Below, in pieces: positions 41,929-50,656 of a DNA stretch of 64,000 bases. The translations under genes were made by a program, and so were the position numbers. The notes beneath the pieces are model-generated. The model was not told where the DNA came from. It was given only the letters and a program-made list of their open reading frames with translations, and did not search any database. The DNA is from Mycolicibacterium aubagnense (GTDB lineage Bacteria; Actinomycetota; Actinomycetes; Mycobacteriales; Mycobacteriaceae). Numbering within the stretch: position 1 is the stretch's first letter; each line of letters opens with the position of its first letter. The DNA is taken from contig NZ_AP022577.1 of the NCBI RefSeq assembly GCF_010730955.1, positions 2,232,001 to 2,296,000 of the forward strand, in the 5' to 3' direction.

Positions 41929-42927
41929 GTGTATCTGCCGCACCAGTTCATCGAGCACCAGCTTCAGCACCGGTTCGACCAGACCATCCGGCGGAACTAC
42001 TTCCGCGGCATGGACTTCGCCGGCCCCGCGGGAGATCCGGGCTGGTTCGGGCCCGGCAGCGCCGTCTGGCACGTGCACTCCCACACCGAGGCACTGGTCT
42101 TCGGCCTGCAGTGCGCCGCGTTCATCGAGCGGCTCGACCCGTCCATCTATTGGATGGGTATGCACCACTCCCGCCTGGTCCAACGCGACGAGAACGGGGT
42201 CGCCAGCCCGGTGATCGACCCCAAGGGCGCGGTCGTCCGGCTGGGCCATTCCATCGCGTTCTTCATCGGCACTGCGTACGGCAATACAGAGACCGCCGAA
42301 AACTTGGCCCGGACGGTCCGCGCCATGCACCACACCATCAAGGGCGTCCGCCCGGACGGTGCACCCTACGACGCCGACGACCCGGACTGGCTGCGCTGGA
42401 ACTACGCGACGGTCGTGTGGGGCCTGGCCACCGCGCACGAGCTCTATCACCCGAACCCGTTGCGCGGCAAGAAACTTGACCGGTACTACGGCGAGTTCAT
42501 CCGCGTCGGGCACGCCCTGGGCGGCACCGACCTGCCCACCACCAAGGCCGAGACCCTGGACTGCCTGAAGTCCTATCTCCCCAAGCTGGCCCTGACCCAC
42601 GGCGCCGCCATGGCCACCGGCCCGAACCTGCCGATGCCACAGAGCGCCATCGATTGGGCGGTGCGCGACACCATGCCGAAGTGGGCCAAGCAGCTGCTCG
42701 GGCACACCGACCCCAACCCGATCGAGCGCACCGCGCGTCGCGCCGTCGTGTGGTCGATCATCAACGGCCTGCACGCCGCCGCGGGCCCGTTCCCGGAATT
42801 CCAGCAGGCGAAGGCCCGGGTCAAAGGTGGCCTCGATCCGGAGCTGGCTCCACACACCGTGCCGGCGTACGTACCGGGCAGCGACCCGGTCCGCAGCCGC
42901 GCCGACATCGAGAGCGTCTTCGTCTGA
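41929..42927 (+). CDS. MpaB/rubber-oxygenase-type haem oxygenase (DUF2236)
   Basis: 332 residues from GTG 41929 (AGAAGGA 6 bases upstream; the GTG at 41923 abuts the binding site). DUF2236 features: RRNYFRGMDF, WHVHSHTEALVFGLQCAAFIERL, RTVRAMHHTIKGVRPDG, YDADDPDWLRWNYATVVWGLATAHELY, YYGEFIRVGHALGG. The R-x-x-x-x-H-x-x-x-x-G motif and W-x-x-x-T segment are family marks; members include latex-clearing Lcp oxygenase and fungal MpaB oxygenase, which use haem b to cleave isoprenoid double bonds. Substrate unknown; tight TetR control hints at a xenobiotic or lipid inducer. Confidence 0.85.
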   Translation: MYLPHQFIEHQLQHRFDQTIRRNYFRGMDFAGPAGDPGWFGPGSAVWHVHSHTEALVFGLQCAAFIERLDPSIYWMGMHHSRLVQRDENGVASPVIDPKGAVVRLGHSIAFFIGTAYGNTETAENLARTVRAMHHTIKGVRPDGAPYDADDPDWLRWNYATVVWGLATAHELYHPNPLRGKKLDRYYGEFIRVGHALGGTDLPTTKAETLDCLKSYLPKLALTHGAAMATGPNLPMPQSAIDWAVRDTMPKWAKQLLGHTDPNPIERTARRAVVWSIINGLHAAAGPFPEFQQAKARVKGGLDPELAPHTVPAYVPGSDPVRSRADIESVFV

Positions 42928-42998
42928 CGCCCGGCCGCCAAGGGGTGATGCAGGGCACACATGTTTGGCGGTACTCGCGGTTTTGAGACACTTCCTCA

Positions 42999-44351
42999 AT
43001 GAGTTCTCCGCGGAAGACACCGCACCGCGAAGGCGCCAGGCTGGACCGGGTGCCGCTGCCCGTCGAAGCCGCCCGCATCGGGGCCACCGGCTGGCAGCTC
43101 GCCCGGACCGGCATACGCGTCGTCGGCAGCGCCTTCTCCAAGGGCAGCCTGCAACAGAAGGTGATCAAGCAGGTCCCGAAGACCTTCTCCGATCTCGGGC
43201 CGACGTACGTGAAGCTCGGCCAGATCATCGCGTCCAGCCCCGGCGCCTTCGGCGAGCCCCTGAGCCGCGAGTTCCGCAGCCTGCTGGACCGGGTCCCGCC
43301 CGCGAACAAGGACGAGGTCCACAAACTGCTGCGCGAGGAGCTCGGCGGCGAGCCGTCCGACCTTTTCGAGAGCTTCGACGACGAGCCCTTCGCCTCCGCA
43401 TCCATCGCGCAGGTGCACTACGCGACGCTGCACTCGGGCGAAGAGGTCGTCGTCAAGATCCAGCGCCCCGGTATCCGCCGGCGAGTGGCTGCCGACCTGC
43501 AGATTCTCAAGCGCGGGGCACAGATCGCCGAGCTGGCCAAGCTGGGCCAGCGGCTGTCCGCGCAGGACGTGGTCGCCGACTTCGCCGACAACCTCGCCGA
43601 GGAGCTCGACTTCCGGCTGGAGGCGCAGTCCATGGACGCCTGGGTGGCGCACATGCATGCCTCGCCGCTGGGCCAGAACATCCGGGTGGCCGAGGTGTAC
43701 TGGGACCTGACCAGCGAGCGCGTGCTGACCATGGAGCGCGTCGAGGGCATCCGCATCGACGATGCCGCCGCCATTCGCAAGGCCGGATTCGACGGCGAGG
43801 AACTGGTCAAGGCCCTGCTGTTCAGCGTGTTCGAGGGTGGCCTCAAGCACGGCCTGTTCCACGGCGACCTGCACGCCGGCAACCTGCACGTCGATAAGGA
43901 CGGCAAGATCGTCTTCTTCGACTTCGGGATCATGGGCCGCATCGACCCGCGGACCCGGTGGCTGTTGCGCGAACTGGTGTACGCCCTGCTGGTCTCGAAG
44001 GACCACGCCGCGGCCGGCCGGATCGTCGTGATGATGGGCGCCGTCGGCACGGTCAAGCCGGAAGGCCAGGCAGCCGAGGACCTCGCGGCCTTCGCGACGC
44101 CGCTCACCATGAAGTCGCTGGGCGACCTCTCCTACGCCGAGATCGGCAAGCAGCTGTCCGCGCTCGCGGACGCGTACGACGTCAAGCTGCCCCGTGAGCT
44201 GGTCCTGATCGGCAAGCAGTTCCTCTACGTCGAGCGGTACATGAAGCTGCTGGCGCCGCGGTGGCAGATGATGAGCGACCCCCAGCTGAAGGGCTACTTC
44301 GCCAACTTCATGGTGGATATCAGCCGCGACCACAAGAACACCGAGGAGTAG
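42999..44351 (+). CDS. ABC1/UbiB-family atypical kinase
   Basis: 450 residues. Family signature: FSDLGPTYVKLGQIIASSPGAFG (KxGQ motif), ASIAQVHYATLHSGEEVVVKIQRPGI (Ala-rich nucleotide loop and lysine), EELDFRLEAQSMD, LFHGDLHAGNLHVDKDGKIVFFDFGIMGRID (catalytic and metal motifs). UbiB/ABC1 proteins support quinone or lipid metabolism; in mycobacteria the target may be menaquinone or a cell-wall lipid. Corresponds to Rv0647c next to lipG and the mycolate methyltransferase; 44 bases to lipG. Confidence 0.93.
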   Translation: MSSPRKTPHREGARLDRVPLPVEAARIGATGWQLARTGIRVVGSAFSKGSLQQKVIKQVPKTFSDLGPTYVKLGQIIASSPGAFGEPLSREFRSLLDRVPPANKDEVHKLLREELGGEPSDLFESFDDEPFASASIAQVHYATLHSGEEVVVKIQRPGIRRRVAADLQILKRGAQIAELAKLGQRLSAQDVVADFADNLAEELDFRLEAQSMDAWVAHMHASPLGQNIRVAEVYWDLTSERVLTMERVEGIRIDDAAAIRKAGFDGEELVKALLFSVFEGGLKHGLFHGDLHAGNLHVDKDGKIVFFDFGIMGRIDPRTRWLLRELVYALLVSKDHAAAGRIVVMMGAVGTVKPEGQAAEDLAAFATPLTMKSLGDLSYAEIGKQLSALADAYDVKLPRELVLIGKQFLYVERYMKLLAPRWQMMSDPQLKGYFANFMVDISRDHKNTEE

Positions 44352-44395
44352 GCCGGAGGCCGCATCCGACCATGAACCACGAGGAGTAGTCAGTA

Positions 44396-45322
44396 GTGCA
44401 CCCCGAACGCGACACCACCCCCGAAGTCCGGACCGGCTTCGCCCGCTCGGGCGACCTGGACATCGCCTACGAGGACATGGGCAACCCAGACCATCCGGCG
44501 GTCCTGCTCATCATGGGCCTCGGCGCACAGCTGCTGCTGTGGCGAAAAGGCTTCTGCGACAAGCTCGTCGAGAAGGGCTACCGGGTCATCCGGTTCGACA
44601 ACCGGGATGTGGGCCTGTCCTCCAAGATCGAGGGCAAGCACTCCGGCTCCTCGCTGCTGCCGCGGATGCTCCGGTCGTATGCCGGTCTGCGCAGCGATGC
44701 CGTCTACACCTTGGAGGACATGGCCGACGACGCGGCGGCACTGCTGGATCATCTGGAGGTCGATCAGGCGCACATCGTCGGCGGCTCGATGGGCGGCATG
44801 ATCGCGCAGGTCTTCGCGGCGCGTTACCAGCACCGGACCAAGACGCTCGGCGTCATCTTCTCGAGCAACAACCAGCCGCTGCTGCCGCCTCCCGGCCCCA
44901 AGCAGCTCAAGGCCATCACCACGCGGCCGCCGGACACCTCCCGTGCGGGCGTCATCGCCAACGCGGTCAACGTCGGCCGGATCATCGGTAGCCCCGGTTA
45001 CCCGACACCGCTCGACCAGGCCGAGGCCGATGCTGCCGAAAGCTACGACCGCTCCTACTATCCCGTCGGCGTCGCCCGGCACTTCGGGGCCATCCTGGGC
45101 AGCGGCAGCCTGCGGCACTACGACGCGCTGATCACCGCACCGACGGTTGTCATCCATGGTCGGGCCGATAAACTGATGCGACCGAGCGGTGGTCGAGCAG
45201 TGGCCAAAGCAATCAGGCGCGCTCGGTTGGTGTTGTTCGACGGCATGGGTCATGACCTGCCCGAGCCTCTCTGGGACAGCATCGCAGGCGAACTGGCCAC
45301 GACATTTGCCGAAATTCGATAG
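44396..45322 (+). CDS. lipG: alpha/beta-hydrolase, LipG-like
   Basis: 308 residues, GTG start with GAGGAG 9 bases upstream. Alpha/beta-hydrolase fold: FDNRDVGLSSK, nucleophile Ser in GGSMGGMIAQ, acid Asp in VIHGRADKLMRPSGG, and His in FDGMGHDLPEPLWD, so the triad is complete. Lipase/esterase action on an acyl ester is expected; orthologue by position of Rv0646c. Cytosolic by lack of a signal peptide. Confidence 0.9.
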   Translation: MHPERDTTPEVRTGFARSGDLDIAYEDMGNPDHPAVLLIMGLGAQLLLWRKGFCDKLVEKGYRVIRFDNRDVGLSSKIEGKHSGSSLLPRMLRSYAGLRSDAVYTLEDMADDAAALLDHLEVDQAHIVGGSMGGMIAQVFAARYQHRTKTLGVIFSSNNQPLLPPPGPKQLKAITTRPPDTSRAGVIANAVNVGRIIGSPGYPTPLDQAEADAAESYDRSYYPVGVARHFGAILGSGSLRHYDALITAPTVVIHGRADKLMRPSGGRAVAKAIRRARLVLFDGMGHDLPEPLWDSIAGELATTFAEIR

Positions 45323-45525
45323 ACGTATCAGTCCGGTCACGGACCCCGCCACGCGGGGGAATGAACGCGGCGACCTAGTGCGTCGGCGCTACGTTTGCTG
45401 CATGAGCTGAGCGTGACGACGCGTCACACCAACGCCAAGGCACCGGTTGGCGGCCAGGTATTGTGCGGTCACAGTTGCGAGATTTAGTGACCGACATCAC
45501 CAAAGAGTGAGGAAGGTCAAGTTAG

Positions 45526-46431
45526 GTGTTACAGATGATTCAGGATTCGACTGGGGCCAAGGACATGCGGCCGCATTTCGAGGACATCCAGGCCCATTAC
45601 GACCTGTCTGACGATTTCTTCGGGTTGTTCCAAGACGACACCCGTAAGTACAGCTGCGCCTACTTCACCGGACCGTTCGTCACGATGGAAGAGGCGCAGC
45701 TCGCCAACGTTGATCAGCACCTCGAACAACTGGACCTCAAGCCCGGTATGACGCTGCTGGAGATCGGCTGCGGTTGGGGCCTGACCATGCAGCGCGCCAT
45801 GGAGAAATACGACGTCAACGTCATCGGCCTGACGCTGAGCAAGAACCAGCAGGCGTTCTGCACGGAACTGCTGAGCAGTACCGAGTCGGACCGCACGCAC
45901 CGGGTCCTGCTGAAGGGCTGGGAAGAGTTCCACGAGCCGGTGGACCGCATCGTGTCCATCGAGGCGTTCGAGCACTTCGGCTTCGAGCGCTACGACGACT
46001 TCTTCAAGAACTGCTACGAGATCATGCCCGCCGACGGCCGGATGACCATTCAGAGCAGCGTGAGCTACCACCCGTTCGACATGTCTGCCCGCGGTAAAAA
46101 GGTGACGTTCGAGATGGCCCGGTTCATCAAGTTCATGGCGACCGACATCTTCCCCGGCGGCCGGCTGCCCAGCACCCAGATGATGATTGATCACGGCGAG
46201 AAGGCCGGCTTCAACGTCCCGGATCCGGTGTCGCTGCGCAACCACTACATCAAGACGCTCGGCGTCTGGGCTGCCAACTTGGAGCACCACAAGGAAGAGG
46301 CCATCGCGATTTCCGGCCAGGTGAACTACGACCGGTACATGAAGTATCTGACCGGTTGCCAGTACTACTTCCTCGACGAGGTCCTCGACGTCAGCCTGGT
46401 CACCTACGCCAAGAAGAAGGTCGCCGCCTAG
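45526..46431 (+). CDS. mmaA4: hydroxymycolate synthase / mycolate methyltransferase
   Basis: 301 residues of the cyclopropane-mycolic-acid-synthase family, which methylate meromycolate double bonds using S-adenosylmethionine. [27 protein letters not shown]-binding [62 protein letters not shown]. The best recalled match is MmaA4 (Hma), the enzyme that makes hydroxymycolates, precursors of keto- and methoxy-mycolates. Only one such gene is here where M. tuberculosis has four (mmaA1-4). GAGGAAGG precedes the GTG start; ATG 45535 is the alternative. Confidence 0.9.
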   Translation: MLQMIQDSTGAKDMRPHFEDIQAHYDLSDDFFGLFQDDTRKYSCAYFTGPFVTMEEAQLANVDQHLEQLDLKPGMTLLEIGCGWGLTMQRAMEKYDVNVIGLTLSKNQQAFCTELLSSTESDRTHRVLLKGWEEFHEPVDRIVSIEAFEHFGFERYDDFFKNCYEIMPADGRMTIQSSVSYHPFDMSARGKKVTFEMARFIKFMATDIFPGGRLPSTQMMIDHGEKAGFNVPDPVSLRNHYIKTLGVWAANLEHHKEEAIAISGQVNYDRYMKYLTGCQYYFLDEVLDVSLVTYAKKKVAA

Positions 46432-46442
46432 CCGTTCTCCAC

Positions 46443-46484
46443 AGCAGCAGCGCCCCCGGCCTCGAGGTCGGGGGCGCTGCTGCT
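46443..46484. terminator. bidirectional terminator, mmaA4 / glycosidase
   Basis: Perfect 16-bp stem (46443-46458 with 46469-46484); the loop itself contains a 4-bp palindrome. On the plus strand it is followed by TTGTGG. Between convergent genes. Confidence 0.85.
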
Positions 46485-46495
46485 TTGTGGCGGGG

Positions 46496-48295
46496 CTATC
46501 CGGTGTGTGATGCGTTTTTGGTGCCTGTCGTTCCGGTGTTCGACGTAGACCCGCCGGACTGGTTCGTATTGCCCGTCGAAGCCGCGGTCACCGGAGCAGC
46601 CGCTGTTGCGGTCGATGTCGATGACGTCTTCGCCACCACCGGCGTCGCCGCGGTAGCCACCACCGCCGCGGTCACCGGAGCAGCCGCTGTTGCGGTCGAT
46701 GTAGATGACGTCTTCGCCACCACCGGCGTCGCCGCGGTAGCCACCACCGCCGCGGCCACCGGAGCAGCCGCCGTTGTGGTCGACGTCGATGACGTCTTCG
46801 CCACCACCGGCGTCGCCGCGGTAGCCACCACCGCCGCGGCCACCGGAGCAGCCGCCGTTGTGGTCGACGTCGATGACGTCTTCGCCGTCACCGGCGTCGT
46901 CGCGGTGGTCACCACCGCCGCAGTCGTCGCGGTCGTCGCGGTGGTCGCCTTGGGGGTGACCGCCGCGGTCTGGAGCGGCGCGGCCGTGGTCGCCGCCAAC
47001 GGTGTGGAGCTCGGCAGGGTGTGGCTCAGCTGAGCGGAGATCGCGGCGAACCACGCATTGATTGCCTGGCCCAATTGTTGGAACTCGCCCTGGATCGCCA
47101 GGCTGATCGATTGCAGGAGACTCGCCAGCGACTGGGCAACTGCGCCTATGCCGGAGGTGACAGTGCCGACCGTAGAGCCGACGGTGCCCAGCACACCACT
47201 GGAGTACTGCTTGATGGCCTGCTGGATCACGGCGACCGCGAGCTTCGGGGTCCAGTCGGCGTTGTAGATGCCGTAGCCGTCGGCACCCGGAACGCCGTCC
47301 TGCGCGGTGTAGATGAACGCCGGGCCGGCATAGCTGAGCGTCTGCCAGGTGGCGAGCAGGTTCTTGATCAGGTCGGCCTGGGTCTGCTGGCTCACGTCGT
47401 TGGTGGATGCGCCGAACTCACTGATCCAGATCTTCTTCAGCCCGTCGCCGTATTGCGTCATCAGCTGATAGATCGCATTCAGTTGGGACAGCGGCGTATT
47501 CGCGATGCCGGCGCCTTGGGAGAACGGCAGCGACTCCTGATACGGATGGAACGACAAAGCGTCGAAGTACTTCGCCGCACCGGCGGCCAACATCTGGCTC
47601 ACGAAGGTCGTCGGGTCCATGGTGATGTTGCCGAAGGTGACCACGCTGCCCAGCGCTCCGGCCACCACAGTCGCCGACGGGTTGACCGCCTTGATCGCCG
47701 GGTAAGCGGCCTTCAGCAGTGCCGCGTAGGCGACCGGGTCGATCGGGTCGGACGACAGCACGTAGTTGGGCTCGTTCCAGACCTCGTACGCGGAGATGGC
47801 CGTGCCGTACCGCTTGGCAACCGAGGTCACGAACGAGGCGTAGTCGGTGGGGTTCGGCGTACCGGCACCGGCGATGGCGTTGGACGAGCCCTCCCACAGC
47901 GGGGTACTGGCAACCTCGGCCATGACGCCCATATTCCGTGCCTTAGCCGCCTGGATCACCATGTCCAAACTGCTCCAGTTGTAGGTGCCGTTGGCGGGTT
48001 CGACGTAGATCCACGGTACGAAGACGCGGACGTCCTGGACCCCGATTGATTGCAGGGTGTCGAGCGTCTGATTGATCTGCGCCTGTGTTTCGCCGTATAG
48101 GCCGGAGTCGGCAATTCCGATGGTCGATGGGGCCGACACGATCTCGGCGACGTTCTGGACCTGAGCCGCTACCAGCCTCGGCGGGGTCGGCACGACTGAT
48201 GGCGGGCTGTACGCGCAGACCATCGCGATCGGCAGTGCCGCGATGATCCCACGGAATGCGCAGGCACGAAGCGACCCGCGTAACGACGAGTACAT
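46496..48295 (-). CDS. secreted clan-A glycoside hydrolase with repeat tail
   Basis: 599 residues; AAGGAG 7 bases before ATG. An N-terminal hydrophobic signal (CAFRGIIAALPIAMVCAY), then a TIM-barrel glycosidase: acid/base Glu175 in YEVWNEPNY and nucleophile Glu293 in IWISEFGAS, spacing typical of GH5/GH39/GH-A clan. Next a helical segment (residues about 385-440) and a Thr/Ala/Ser/Val-rich tail built from four 28-residue units, probably a disordered, possibly glycosylated cell-wall stalk. Substrate unknown; mycobacterial arabinan, galactan, mannan or plant polysaccharides are all possible. Set between mmaA4 and an EEP hydrolase, outside the M. tuberculosis gene order. Confidence 0.85.
   Translation of the reverse strand: MYSSLRGSLRACAFRGIIAALPIAMVCAYSPPSVVPTPPRLVAAQVQNVAEIVSAPSTIGIADSGLYGETQAQINQTLDTLQSIGVQDVRVFVPWIYVEPANGTYNWSSLDMVIQAAKARNMGVMAEVASTPLWEGSSNAIAGAGTPNPTDYASFVTSVAKRYGTAISAYEVWNEPNYVLSSDPIDPVAYAALLKAAYPAIKAVNPSATVVAGALGSVVTFGNITMDPTTFVSQMLAAGAAKYFDALSFHPYQESLPFSQGAGIANTPLSQLNAIYQLMTQYGDGLKKIWISEFGASTNDVSQQTQADLIKNLLATWQTLSYAGPAFIYTAQDGVPGADGYGIYNADWTPKLAVAVIQQAIKQYSSGVLGTVGSTVGTVTSGIGAVAQSLASLLQSISLAIQGEFQQLGQAINAWFAAISAQLSHTLPSSTPLAATTAAPLQTAAVTPKATTATTATTAAVVTTATTPVTAKTSSTSTTTAAAPVAAAVVATAATPVVAKTSSTSTTTAAAPVAAAVVATAATPVVAKTSSTSTATAAAPVTAAVVATAATPVVAKTSSTSTATAAAPVTAASTGNTNQSGGSTSNTGTTGTKNASHTG
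46587..46922. repeat. four tandem 84-base units in the glycosidase gene
   Basis: Units start at 46587, 46671, 46755 and 46839 and encode AAVVATAATPVVAKTSSTST... type 28-residue repeats, in frame. The last unit is the most diverged. Confidence 0.9.
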
Positions 48296-48692
48296 GTGTT
48301 TCTCCTTGCTCGAAAACTAGCCTGGCGAACTATTAGGAGGCCTCCTGCGAATGGCGGAGACGCTACTCGTTAGTGCCAGAAAATATCTACGGATTAGTAA
48401 AATAAAAAGCCCAGAGCACAGCTAACAACCAGGTCATGGGCCATATCTGGATCACAGCATCTTCATAGGTTATTGTCAGTAGACTCCCACTTACCGCCCA
48501 GACAGGTTTTCGATAGCACACTTAACAACTCTATTCAGCAAATGATATTTTCGTTGCCAAATTTGCTCGGTGAAAACCTGGAAATTTCCGGGACGTTTCC
48601 GGGACGTTTCCGGGACCCGACTCGGCACTCGGCGGCGCGGCTCCGACCCATAAGCTTCTGCAGCACCGATCGATGGAGGGCGGATCCACCCC
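48296..48692. other. divergent intergenic region, glycosidase / EEP hydrolase
   Basis: 397 bases, the most A+T-rich stretch of the window. It has the 12-base palindrome AGGAGGCCTCCT near 48335-48346 and three near-tandem copies of TTTCCGGGACG around 48590-48617. These may mark promoter sites for both genes, but I cannot assign a clear -35/-10 pair. Confidence 0.4.
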
Positions 48693-49637
48693 ATGGGGCA
48701 TTCAGTAGTGACGTACGCGGGCGCCGTCGCGCTGGGCGCAACCGTGGCAGGACTCGCGGTGCGGTCGATCCCCATCGCCAACCGGCTTTTGCTGGCACTG
48801 GCCGCCGGCGTGCCGTACCTGTCCCTCGGTGCTCCGGTCGCCGCGGTGATGTTCGGCGTCGCAAGGAACTGGCCCCTGGCCGCGGTCGCGGTCGCGGTCA
48901 CCGTCGCCGCCGTGGCCGTCCAGCTACCCTTGCTCCGACGTGCAACGGCGCCTTCCGGAACGCCGTTGCGATTCCTGTCGGCGAATCTCCGCTACGGGCG
49001 GGCCGAGGCCGAACCGATCGTCCGCTACGCCGAGGACAGCGCGGACATCGTCGCACTGCAGGAACTGACGCCGGCAGCGTTGTCACGACTCGAGGCTGCC
49101 GGGCTGGACCGAATGTTCCCGTATCGCGCGCTTCGCGAGATGGACGAACCCGGCGGCGTGGGCCTCTGGAGTCGCTATCCGATCAGTGATATACACATCG
49201 ACGACGGGTTCTGGCTGGGCATGTTGGCCGTCGATGTCCAGGTCCCCGGCGCGCCGGTGGCAACGCGTGTGTTGACCGTGCACCTGTCGGCGCCGTGGCC
49301 CGATCCTCTGCAAGGCTGGCGTGATGACCTGGCCCGGCTGGCCGGCACGTTGCTCAAAACAGCCCGGGCAAGTGCAGGCCCGGTGCTCCTCGCCGGTGAC
49401 CTGAACGCCACCCCGGACATGCGCGAGTTCCGGCGGCTACTGCGGCAGGGCTATCAGGATGCCGGCGCGCAGGCCGGCGCCGGGGTGGTGCGCACCCATC
49501 CGGCCGATATCTTCGCGCCCCCCGTGTTCGCCGTCGACCACATCCTCACCCGCGGCTACGTGGCGACGTCACTGCGGACGCTGCGGGTGGCCGGTTCCGA
49601 TCACCGGGCGCTGCTGGCCCAGTTGGTCGCCGGCTGA
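48693..49637 (+). CDS. membrane-anchored endonuclease/exonuclease/phosphatase-family protein
   Basis: 314 residues. Three N-terminal hydrophobic helices (residues about 5-85) followed by an EEP domain: FLSANLRYGRAEAEPIVRY, DIVALQELTPAALSRL, GGVGLWSRYPI, VLTVHLSAPWPDP, LLAGDLNATPDMREFRRLL, VDHILTRGYVATSLRTLRVAGSDHRALLAQ. All key residues (Asn, Glu, His, Asp-Asn, Asp-His) are in place. Substrates of this subfamily in actinobacteria are unknown; a phosphodiester of lipid or nucleotide is likely. Its stop directly abuts the VanX-like gene's stop, convergent with no spacer. Confidence 0.85.
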   Translation: MGHSVVTYAGAVALGATVAGLAVRSIPIANRLLLALAAGVPYLSLGAPVAAVMFGVARNWPLAAVAVAVTVAAVAVQLPLLRRATAPSGTPLRFLSANLRYGRAEAEPIVRYAEDSADIVALQELTPAALSRLEAAGLDRMFPYRALREMDEPGGVGLWSRYPISDIHIDDGFWLGMLAVDVQVPGAPVATRVLTVHLSAPWPDPLQGWRDDLARLAGTLLKTARASAGPVLLAGDLNATPDMREFRRLLRQGYQDAGAQAGAGVVRTHPADIFAPPVFAVDHILTRGYVATSLRTLRVAGSDHRALLAQLVAG

Positions 49638-50288
49638 TCAGTTCAGCGGCACATCGAGGATCGGGCGCGGCTCGGCCGCTCCCGGCCCGTTGAAGTGCCA
49701 CCACTCCCCCGGATACACGCTCAGCCCACCGGCGACCATGGCATCCCGCAGCCGGGCGCGGTTGGCCTGCTGCGCAGGGGTGACGCCTGCGGTCGCGTAT
49801 GCCGTCGCGCGCGGCGTGAAGTCGTCGAAATCAGTCCCCATGTCGACGCCGGTGATGGTGACATCCACCGACAGGCCGGACTCGTGACTGCGCGCGAACT
49901 GGCTGGGTTTGGCGACCCAGTTCGGATCCGGTACCGCCTGAAACATCCGGACCTGCACCGCATGCGGTCGGTAGCAGTCCCAGAACGTCAGCACCTCGCC
50001 ATGCGCGCGCAGAATCCGGGCGGCGGTGGCCAGCCCGGGCGCCATGGATTCGTGGATCAGGCACCGCGCGTCGGCCGGATACAGCGGAACGCCGACGAAG
50101 TTGTTCGGGGTGGCGTACCGCAGGTCGATCACCGCATCGGGGACGACGGTTCGGACGTCGATCAGTCCGGCCGCCGCGGCCTGCGGCGATACCGGCGGCG
50201 GGGCGGCCGAGGCCGTGCCGAGGTCCGGCCCGAAATTGCCGACCGACAGCAGGGTTCCCAGAGTGACGGCGAGTGTTCGCACGAACAT
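49638..50288 (-). CDS. secreted D-Ala-D-Ala dipeptidase, VanX/DdpX-like (M15D)
   Basis: 216 residues, signal peptide about 1-27. Zinc peptidase M15 motifs: DLRYATPNNFVGVPLYP, FWDCYRPHAVQVRMF, SHESGLSVDVTITG (His and Asp zinc ligands) and GEWWHFNG (catalytic Glu and zinc His). Such enzymes split D-Ala-D-Ala dipeptide; secreted mycobacterial copies are thought to recycle peptidoglycan or degrade D,D-dipeptides and are not by themselves vancomycin-resistance genes. No vanH/vanA nearby. Convergent with the EEP gene with no spacer. Confidence 0.9.
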   Translation of the reverse strand: MFVRTLAVTLGTLLSVGNFGPDLGTASAAPPPVSPQAAAAGLIDVRTVVPDAVIDLRYATPNNFVGVPLYPADARCLIHESMAPGLATAARILRAHGEVLTFWDCYRPHAVQVRMFQAVPDPNWVAKPSQFARSHESGLSVDVTITGVDMGTDFDDFTPRATAYATAGVTPAQQANRARLRDAMVAGGLSVYPGEWWHFNGPGAAEPRPILDVPLN

Positions 50289-50321
50289 GTGTCGAGGTTG
50301 CCAGATCCTGGCGCCGGACCA

Positions 50322-50501
50322 CTACCGGATCGGGTCGGCACGCCAGGGTGCACGGGCGCGGAACCAGCTCTGCCACTGGCTCGCGGAGACGTCGGGACGA
50401 AGGCGTCCGCAACCACCCGGTTCGCAGAGCGCGCATTCCGAACCCGCACGGTGGTGCTGGTGAGCGGCCCGATCGTGGCCGCACTGACAGGCATTGCTCA
50501 T
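50322..50501 (-). CDS. small Cys-rich CxCGH protein
   Basis: 59 residues starting MSNACQCGHDRAAHQHHRAG; a longer frame exists but lacks this natural start. Four cysteines (CQCGH, ECALCEPGGCG) with nearby histidines suggest a zinc-binding knuckle. Similar small C-x-C-G-H...H proteins occur in many actinobacteria. Function unknown. It reads in the same direction as the VanX-like gene, 33 bases upstream of it. Confidence 0.6.
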   Translation of the reverse strand: MSNACQCGHDRAAHQHHRAGSECALCEPGGCGRLRPDVSASQWQSWFRARAPWRADPIR

Positions 50502-50600
50502 GCCTTCGATGGTTGGCGACGCACCTGTGACGGCTGCTAAACGAGACTGAACCGCACCTGAGAACTCCAGATGCGCCATCCGAAACGTCGGCCGGAAACG

Positions 50601-50638
50601 ACGGAACCCCGCACGACCTGGGTCGTGCGGGGTTCCGT
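50601..50638 (-). terminator. terminator of rplK-rplA
   Basis: Perfect 17-bp stem (50601-50617 with 50622-50638) with a 4-base loop, 19 bases after the rplA stop on the minus strand. Confidence 0.85.
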
Positions 50639-50656
50639 TACGAAAGCGGATTCGGA

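Noticed and set aside
46587..46922. Tandem repeats resembling a CRISPR array
   Set aside because: Units abut with no spacers and stay in frame within a protein gene; no cas genes are present.
46356..47033. Plus-strand frame with Val/Ala/Asp repeats opposite the glycosidase tail
   Set aside because: It is the antisense of the 84-base repeats; the minus-strand gene has signal peptide, catalytic residues and ribosome binding site.
49638..50288. VanX-like gene as vancomycin resistance
   Set aside because: No vanH, vanA or vanRS is near and the protein is secreted; this looks like peptidoglycan dipeptide turnover.
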